Source of the DNA: Acidobacteriota bacterium
Lineage (GTDB): Bacteria; Acidobacteriota; Blastocatellia; Pyrinomonadales; Pyrinomonadaceae
Assembly: GCA_016715115.1 (NCBI GenBank)
Contig: JADKBM010000011.1
Location: forward strand, 310,001 to 374,000
Direction: 5' to 3'
Length of the DNA: 64,000 bases
Shown: one piece after another, positions 58,063-64,000 of the stretch
Position numbering within the stretch: the stretch's first letter is position 1
Layout: each line of letters opens with the position of its first letter
The notes under the pieces: generated by a model
What the model saw: only the letters and a program-made list of their open reading frames with translations
What the model was told of the DNA's origin: nothing
Database searches by the model: none
Made by a program: the position numbers and the translations under genes

Positions 58063-59478
58063 ATGAAAACAGAACTTATCGAAGTATCCGAGATCGAGCG
58101 CGAGATCAAGATCGAAATCGACGCTGAAGCGGTCCGCGACGTTTACAACAAGGTCAGCCAGAAATACACGAAGATCGCGAACGTCCCGGGTTTCCGAAAG
58201 GGCTTTGCGCCGCTTGACGTCGTGCGTCTCCGGTACAAAGAAGACATCAAGAACGAGGTCATTCGCGAACTGCTCCCGAATCGCGTCACCGAGGCGATCC
58301 AGGAACACGGCCAGATGCCTTTGACCGAACCCGACCTTCATTTCGAGAATTGGGAGACGATGAAGGTCAACGGAACGGAAGCGCTCTCGCTTCATATTCA
58401 TTTCGAAGTGATGCCTGTGATCCCGACTCCCGAATACAAGGGCGCGGAAGCGGTTCGCCGTGTCAAGCCGACCGCCGATGACGAGATCGATAAACTGATC
58501 GAGGCGCGCCGACAGGATTTCGCCAGCCTGATCCCTGTCGAGGGACGGAAATCGAAAGACGGCGACACGGTGATCGTCGATCTGACCGGGACCTTTGTCG
58601 GCGGCGAGGAACAGGAACCGATAGTTTTGTCCGATCTCGAGATCAAACTCGGCGACGATTCGATCGAGAAGTCGTTTACCGACAATCTCCAGGGCGTCGA
58701 AGCGGACGACGAGAAGGAGTTTACGGTCACGTATCCCGAAGGGTTTTCGGCTCCGAGCCTTTCCGGAAAGACAGTATCGTACGCTGCGACGATCAAATCC
58801 GTCGGGACGATCGAGCTGCCCGAAGTTGATAACGACTGGGCGAAGAGCCTCGACGAAGGCTACAAATCGCTTGCGGATCTGCGCAAGAAATTGGCCAAGG
58901 ACCTGGAAGCGGTGGCGAAATCAGAAGCCGACATACGCGTGCGCAACGATTTGATCAACGCGCTCATCCAAAAACACGGTTTCCCGATTCCGAACGCGCT
59001 CATTGAAAGCCAGGCGCGCAATCTGCTCGACAATTTCGCCCGCGATATGCAGAGCCGCGGTTTCGATCTCAAGAACGTCGAGGAAGATTTCATCAAAATG
59101 GCGTATCAGCAGATGCGTCAGCAAGCGGAGTTTGACGTCCGCGGGGCGATGCTGCTTGAGAAGATCGCCGAACTTGAGAACATCGTCGTTTCCGATGATG
59201 AGGTCAGCGACGAGATCGGCAAGATGGCCGAGTATTACGGCGTAACGGCCGATGAGATCCGCAAACAGGAAGGCGTCGAGTCGAGTATTTCGAACACACT
59301 GCGCACCCGAAAGGCGGTCGAAGCCGTGTTCGAAAACGCGAAGATCACCGACGGCGAGTGGCGGGATCCGAATCAACCGGTTGTCGAACCGGAGCCGGAA
59401 GTCGAAGCGAAGAAGACGAAAAAAGCTGCTTCGGAAGGCGAAAAGCCAAAGAAAAAAGCGGCAAAGAAAGAGAAGTAG
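58063..59478 (+). CDS. tig: Trigger factor
   Basis: The 471-residue chaperone has an N-terminal ribosome-binding domain with VPGFRKGFAPLDVVRLRY (GFRxGxxP tail motif), an FKBP-type PPIase domain (KDGDTVIVDLTGTFVGGEEQ), a helical C-terminal domain, and a Lys/Ala-rich tail. It binds nascent chains at the ribosome exit. It precedes clpP-clpX, the classical order, and follows tRNA-Leu. Confidence 0.96.
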   Translation: MKTELIEVSEIEREIKIEIDAEAVRDVYNKVSQKYTKIANVPGFRKGFAPLDVVRLRYKEDIKNEVIRELLPNRVTEAIQEHGQMPLTEPDLHFENWETMKVNGTEALSLHIHFEVMPVIPTPEYKGAEAVRRVKPTADDEIDKLIEARRQDFASLIPVEGRKSKDGDTVIVDLTGTFVGGEEQEPIVLSDLEIKLGDDSIEKSFTDNLQGVEADDEKEFTVTYPEGFSAPSLSGKTVSYAATIKSVGTIELPEVDNDWAKSLDEGYKSLADLRKKLAKDLEAVAKSEADIRVRNDLINALIQKHGFPIPNALIESQARNLLDNFARDMQSRGFDLKNVEEDFIKMAYQQMRQQAEFDVRGAMLLEKIAELENIVVSDDEVSDEIGKMAEYYGVTADEIRKQEGVESSISNTLRTRKAVEAVFENAKITDGEWRDPNQPVVEPEPEVEAKKTKKAASEGEKPKKKAAKKEK

Positions 59479-59521
59479 GATCTCTTTGAAAGTCAGGGGC
59501 GGGCGGGATCTGTATCCGGTT

Positions 59522-59591
59522 TTGCATTTTTGAAGATAAGTTGTAGAATGCTTTTGACGGCATCAGCCTGTTATTTCAATAACTTATCTTC
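59522..59591 (+). promoter_or_regulatory. clpP promoter region with 11-bp inverted repeat
   Basis: TTGCAT (59522-59527) and TAGAAT (59544-59549) form a 16-bp-spaced promoter. A perfect inverted repeat, GAAGATAAGTT (59532-59542) and AACTTATCTTC (59581-59591), covers the spacer and early leader. An operator or a leader hairpin is possible; the regulator is not known. Confidence 0.55.
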
Positions 59592-59656
59592 ATTGGCTTA
59601 AAGCAACTCTTGAACAAACTGCCCGAAATTCATAGATAAGGACAAAAGAAAAAGAT

Positions 59657-60241
59657 ATGTTAGTTCCAATGGTTGTCGAGCAAACTTCGCGTGGCGAGCG
59701 TGCCTTCGACATTTATTCGCGCCTCCTTAAAGACAGCATCATTTTCATCGGTACGCCGATCGACGATATGGTTGCGAATCTGATCGTCGCCCAACTCCTG
59801 TTTCTTGAAGCGGAAGATCCCGAACGCGACATCAACCTCTATATCAATTCGCCGGGCGGTTCGATCACGGCCGGAATGGCGATCTACGACACGATGCAGT
59901 TCATCAAGAACGACGTCACGACGATCTGCGTCGGACAGTGTGCGTCGATGGGTGCTCTGCTTCTGACGGCCGGAGCCAAAGGCAAGCGTTTCGCCCTTCC
60001 GCACTCGCGAATCCTGATCCATCAGCCGTCGGGCGGCGCGTCCGGACAGGCGACGGACGTCAGAATTATGGCCGAAGAGATCCTCCGGATGCGCGAAATG
60101 ACATCGAGAATCCTTTCGGATCATTCCGGACAACCGTTCGATCAAGTCGAAAAGGACGTTGAGCGAGACCGGATCCTGTCGCCGATGCAGGCGAAGGAAT
60201 ACGGGCTCATCGACGAAGTGATCGAACATAGAGAGAAGTAG
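59657..60241 (+). CDS. clpP: ATP-dependent Clp protease proteolytic subunit
   Basis: The 194-residue protein has the Ser-His-Asp triad at Ser97 (GQCASMGA), His122 (RILIHQPSGG) and Asp171. It forms the 14-mer degradation chamber for ClpX. Length is normal and no propeptide is seen. The ribosome site is weak. The gene is followed by an inverted heptamer element, then clpX. Confidence 0.97.
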   Translation: MLVPMVVEQTSRGERAFDIYSRLLKDSIIFIGTPIDDMVANLIVAQLLFLEAEDPERDINLYINSPGGSITAGMAIYDTMQFIKNDVTTICVGQCASMGALLLTAGAKGKRFALPHSRILIHQPSGGASGQATDVRIMAEEILRMREMTSRILSDHSGQPFDQVEKDVERDRILSPMQAKEYGLIDEVIEHREK

Positions 60242-60381
60242 GATTTGCGATTTGGGATTTGCGATTTGCGATTGGTCTCTCTGCACAGCCGCAAATCGAA
60301 AACGCCCCGGCGTGATCGCAAATCGAAAAAGAACCGGCGCAATCGCAAATCGAAAATCGAAAATCGAAAATCGCAAATCAA
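60242..60381. repeat. Inverted GATTTGC heptamer element between clpP and clpX
   Basis: The left arm (60242-60275) has GATTTGC, GATTTGG, GATTTGC, GATTTGC units starting at the clpP stop. The right arm (60335-60381) is reverse-oriented AATCGCA/AATCGAA units that run to the clpX ATG. There is no Shine-Dalgarno before clpX. Confidence 0.93.
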
Positions 60382-61621
<1,240 letters not shown>

Positions 61622-61656
61622 TTCGATTTGGGATTTTAGATTTTTGATTTTGGATT
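61622..61656 (+). repeat. Degenerate GATTTTG heptamers after the clpX stop
   Basis: Units TTCGATTT, GGGATTTT, AGATTTTT, GATTTTGG follow the stop in sense orientation. The remaining gap to lon (61690-61977) shows no gene. Confidence 0.6.
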
Positions 61657-61690
61657 GGCCCGGGGCAGTATGTCGCGGGCCTTTGATTTC
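61657..61690 (+). terminator. Candidate terminator after clpX
   Basis: GGCCCG (61657-61662) and CGGGCC (61676-61681) form a 6-bp stem followed by TTTGATTTC. This is weaker than the other terminators listed. Confidence 0.45.
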
Positions 61691-61977
61691 GGAATTCCTT
61701 CGCGCAGTTTCGCGTGGATTCGCAGTTGGAACCTTACCGATTGATTTGTAACCGCAAAAACAACGCCAACAGCATCGGTCTGATCATTGCCCTTTGACCT
61801 CTATCGGCGATCGCCGACGGCGATTTCCGCGACGTCGGCCTGTCTTCCTCTCAGCAGGCTTTCTGGCTGAAAATTGAAAATCGCTTGGATTTCCGCCGTT
61901 CAATCATTTAAAATCAGAAATCAACGGTTAATAGAACTTTATCGAAAGCAAATCAGTCCCAGTTCGATAGAAAAATT

Positions 61978-64000
61978 ATGCAAGAGTTTTCAGACCAAAT
62001 GCCGAAGGATATCGTTCGGTTTCCGATGGTTCCGATCCGCGACGTCGTCATTTTTCCGTACACCAAGGTTGCTTTCAAGATCGGCCGATCGAGTTCCGTG
62101 ATGGCGCTTGAGAAGGCTATGCTCGGCGAGCGCAACATCTTTCTCGCGACCCAGCACGACGCGTCGGTCGACGAACCGAACGCCGACCAGGTTTATACCA
62201 TCGGCACGCTCGGCCGCATTTTGCAGGCGCAGAAACAGGATAACGGACAGATCAAGGTCGTCGTCGAAGGACGCGACCGCGGCGTCGCCGTCCGCGTCGA
62301 ACAGGATGCGAACGGAATGTTCTACGCCTACGTCCGCAAGGTCGATTCGGTCGACGAATCCGGTTACCGCACCGACGGGCTTTTGCAAAAGATCCATAAT
62401 CTTGTCGAACAACTGCTTCGCGTCTCGCCGGATGCATATTCGGACGCGTTGCACGCTTCGCTGCGTGGAATCTCGGCGGCGCAGATCTCGGACGCGATGT
62501 CCTCGCATCTGCGGATCTCCGTCGATGAAAAGCAGAAATTGCTAGAAACCTCGTCGGTTCAGGAGCGATTGCAGAAACTTATCGACATTCTCGAAGCCGA
62601 AATCGAAAAGAAACAACTCGACCGCAACATCCACGCTCGCACCAAGAAGCAGATGGACAAGCATCAGCGCGAGTATTATCTGAACGAGCAGATCAAGGCG
62701 ATCCACAAGGAACTCGGGCGCAAGGATGAGAAGGTCGAACTCGAAGAACTCAAGAAAAAGATCGAAGAGGCCGGAATGTCCGACGAGGCCCGCGACAAGG
62801 CGATGGTCGAATTCGGGCGCCTCGAAGCGATGTCGCCGATGTCCGCCGAATCGACCGTATCACGTACCTATATCGACTGGCTGCTGAACGTGCCGTGGAA
62901 AGAGCGGACCGAAGAGATCGAAGATCTCGGAGAAGCCGAACGGGTTCTGAATGAAGATCATTACGGGCTCGAGAAGATCAAGGAGCGAATCCTCGAGTAT
63001 CTCGCCGTCCGGCAACTCGTCAAAAATCCGAAGGGCACGATCCTGTGTTTCGTCGGTGCGCCGGGCGTCGGCAAAACGTCCCTGGGCAAGTCGATCGCGC
63101 GCGCGACCGGGCGAAAGTTCGTTCGTCTTGCGCTCGGCGGCGTCCACGACGAGGCCGAGATCCGCGGCCATCGGCGAACATACATCGGAGCGCTTCCGGG
63201 ACAGATCGTCCAGCTGATGAAGCGCGCCGGTACGGTAAATCCGGTTATTTTGTTGGACGAAGTCGACAAACTCGGCCGCGATTTCCGCGGCGATCCGTCG
63301 GCGGCTCTTCTCGAAGTTCTCGATCCGGAGCAGAACAATACGTTCCGCGACCATTATCTCGACGTCGACTACGACCTGTCGCAGGTCTTTTTCATCGCCA
63401 CCGCGAACGTTCTCCATACAATTCCGCCGGCGCTCCAGGACCGCCTCGAGATACTCCATCTTTCGGGCTACACCGAACGCGAAAAATGCGAGATCGCGAA
63501 ACGCCATTTGATCCCGAAGCAGGCCGACGGGAACGGTCTCGACGGCGAAGCGGTCAGGTTCTCGGATGACGGGATCCTTGAGGTGATCCGCCACTACACA
63601 CGCGAGGCGGGAGTCCGCAATCTCGAACGCGAAGTTTCTTCCTGTTTGCGAAAGATCGCGAAACAGTATGTCGTTTCGACCGCCAAAGAAGACTTTCGCG
63701 CCGTCATTGATGCGGAAAAGGTTCGGGAACTTCTCGGGACGATCCGCTTCCGCAAACAGGACATCGCGCGCAAGAGCGAAGTCGGACTCGTGAACGGACT
63801 CGCCTGGACTGAGGTCGGCGGCGACGTTCTGCAGGTTGAGGCGACGCTTGTCAAAGGAAAGGGAAATGTCACGCTGACCGGGAAACTGGGCGAGGTGATG
63901 CAGGAATCGGCGCGGGCGGCGCTGACCTGCGTCAAAACGCGCGCCGAATCGCTCGGCATCAGCAATGACGAATTCAACGAAAAGGACCTGCACGTACACG
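61978..64000 (+). CDS. lon: ATP-dependent protease Lon, N-terminal ~674 residues (cut by window edge)
   Basis: The open frame starts at ATG 61978 (MQEFSDQMPKDIVRFPMVPI). The N-terminal LON substrate domain (VPIRDVVIFPYTKVAFKIGR) is followed by a long coiled region (RTKKQMDKHQREYYLNEQIK) and the AAA+ module with Walker A CFVGAPGVGKTSLGKSIA and VILLDEVDKLGRDF. The protease domain begins near the end; its catalytic Ser-Lys pair lies beyond the window. Lon degrades misfolded and regulatory proteins in the cytoplasm. With tig, clpP and clpX it makes a proteostasis block. Confidence 0.96.
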   Translation, partial: MQEFSDQMPKDIVRFPMVPIRDVVIFPYTKVAFKIGRSSSVMALEKAMLGERNIFLATQHDASVDEPNADQVYTIGTLGRILQAQKQDNGQIKVVVEGRDRGVAVRVEQDANGMFYAYVRKVDSVDESGYRTDGLLQKIHNLVEQLLRVSPDAYSDALHASLRGISAAQISDAMSSHLRISVDEKQKLLETSSVQERLQKLIDILEAEIEKKQLDRNIHARTKKQMDKHQREYYLNEQIKAIHKELGRKDEKVELEELKKKIEEAGMSDEARDKAMVEFGRLEAMSPMSAESTVSRTYIDWLLNVPWKERTEEIEDLGEAERVLNEDHYGLEKIKERILEYLAVRQLVKNPKGTILCFVGAPGVGKTSLGKSIARATGRKFVRLALGGVHDEAEIRGHRRTYIGALPGQIVQLMKRAGTVNPVILLDEVDKLGRDFRGDPSAALLEVLDPEQNNTFRDHYLDVDYDLSQVFFIATANVLHTIPPALQDRLEILHLSGYTEREKCEIAKRHLIPKQADGNGLDGEAVRFSDDGILEVIRHYTREAGVRNLEREVSSCLRKIAKQYVVSTAKEDFRAVIDAEKVRELLGTIRFRKQDIARKSEVGLVNGLAWTEVGGDVLQVEATLVKGKGNVTLTGKLGEVMQESARAALTCVKTRAESLGISNDEFNEKDLHVH

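Overview
The window is a GC-rich bacterial chromosome segment of mostly housekeeping genes on both strands. It contains no phage, plasmid or CRISPR module. The gene content (meso-DAP-type murE, LptE-like lipoprotein, ExbD, VWFA-domain protein, PilZ, E1alpha/E1beta-type pyruvate dehydrogenase) points to a diderm. An Acidobacteriota of the Blastocatellia type is my best guess, but that is inference; no rRNA gene is present to settle it.

Layout: 0-7 kb holds the 5' end of dtd, a cyclophilin, a HAD phosphatase, mltG, thpR, a glutathione peroxidase, an SPFH protein and ilvA. 7-13.9 kb is one giant LamG-repeat gene. 14-18 kb is a repeat-rich accessory stretch with two transposase remnants, a DUF2779 gene cut by one of them, and two unrecognised genes. 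18-27 kb has a lytic transglycosylase, an M1 peptidase with a DUF6702 partner, a TIM-barrel isomerase/oxidoreductase pair, a zinc-ribbon membrane protein and a VWFA protein. 27.7-32.2 kb is the pyruvate dehydrogenase cluster (pdhA, a four-helix-bundle gene, pdhB, pdhC), broken up by repeat arrays. 32.5-38.4 kb has an SGNH hydrolase, cysteine dioxygenase, a GT39-like transferase, cysS and a P-loop protein. 38.6-48.5 kb has argG/argR divergent from argH, then tilS, ftsH, folP, lptE, holA and rpsT. 48.6-57.8 kb has a J-protein, exbD, pabB, a GYF-like protein, an APC transporter, pilZ and murE. 57.9-64 kb has tRNA-Leu(UAG) and the protein quality-control block tig-clpP-clpX-lon.

The most striking feature is not a gene. 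Many intergenic gaps are filled by tandem 7-bp repeats. The unit differs from locus to locus (GATTTTG, TGAGCGG, TAGACGG, TAGTGCA, AAAGGCA, AGCTCGA and others) but the 7-bp period is constant. The arrays are tied to the ends of genes: they run in the sense direction from the stop codon, and at several loci the first unit supplies the stop codon (mltG, slt, the VWFA gene, pdhA, holA, the gene at 26591). A second arm in reverse orientation usually reaches the start codon of the next gene, so each gap is a large inverted repeat. One such pair encloses a four-helix-bundle gene inside the pdh cluster, and one array lies in frame inside the pdhC linker.

Five conserved genes (thpR, the SPFH gene, the LamG gene, the M1 peptidase, clpX) each carry a single-base indel. 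That pattern suggests long-read consensus errors more than real gene decay.
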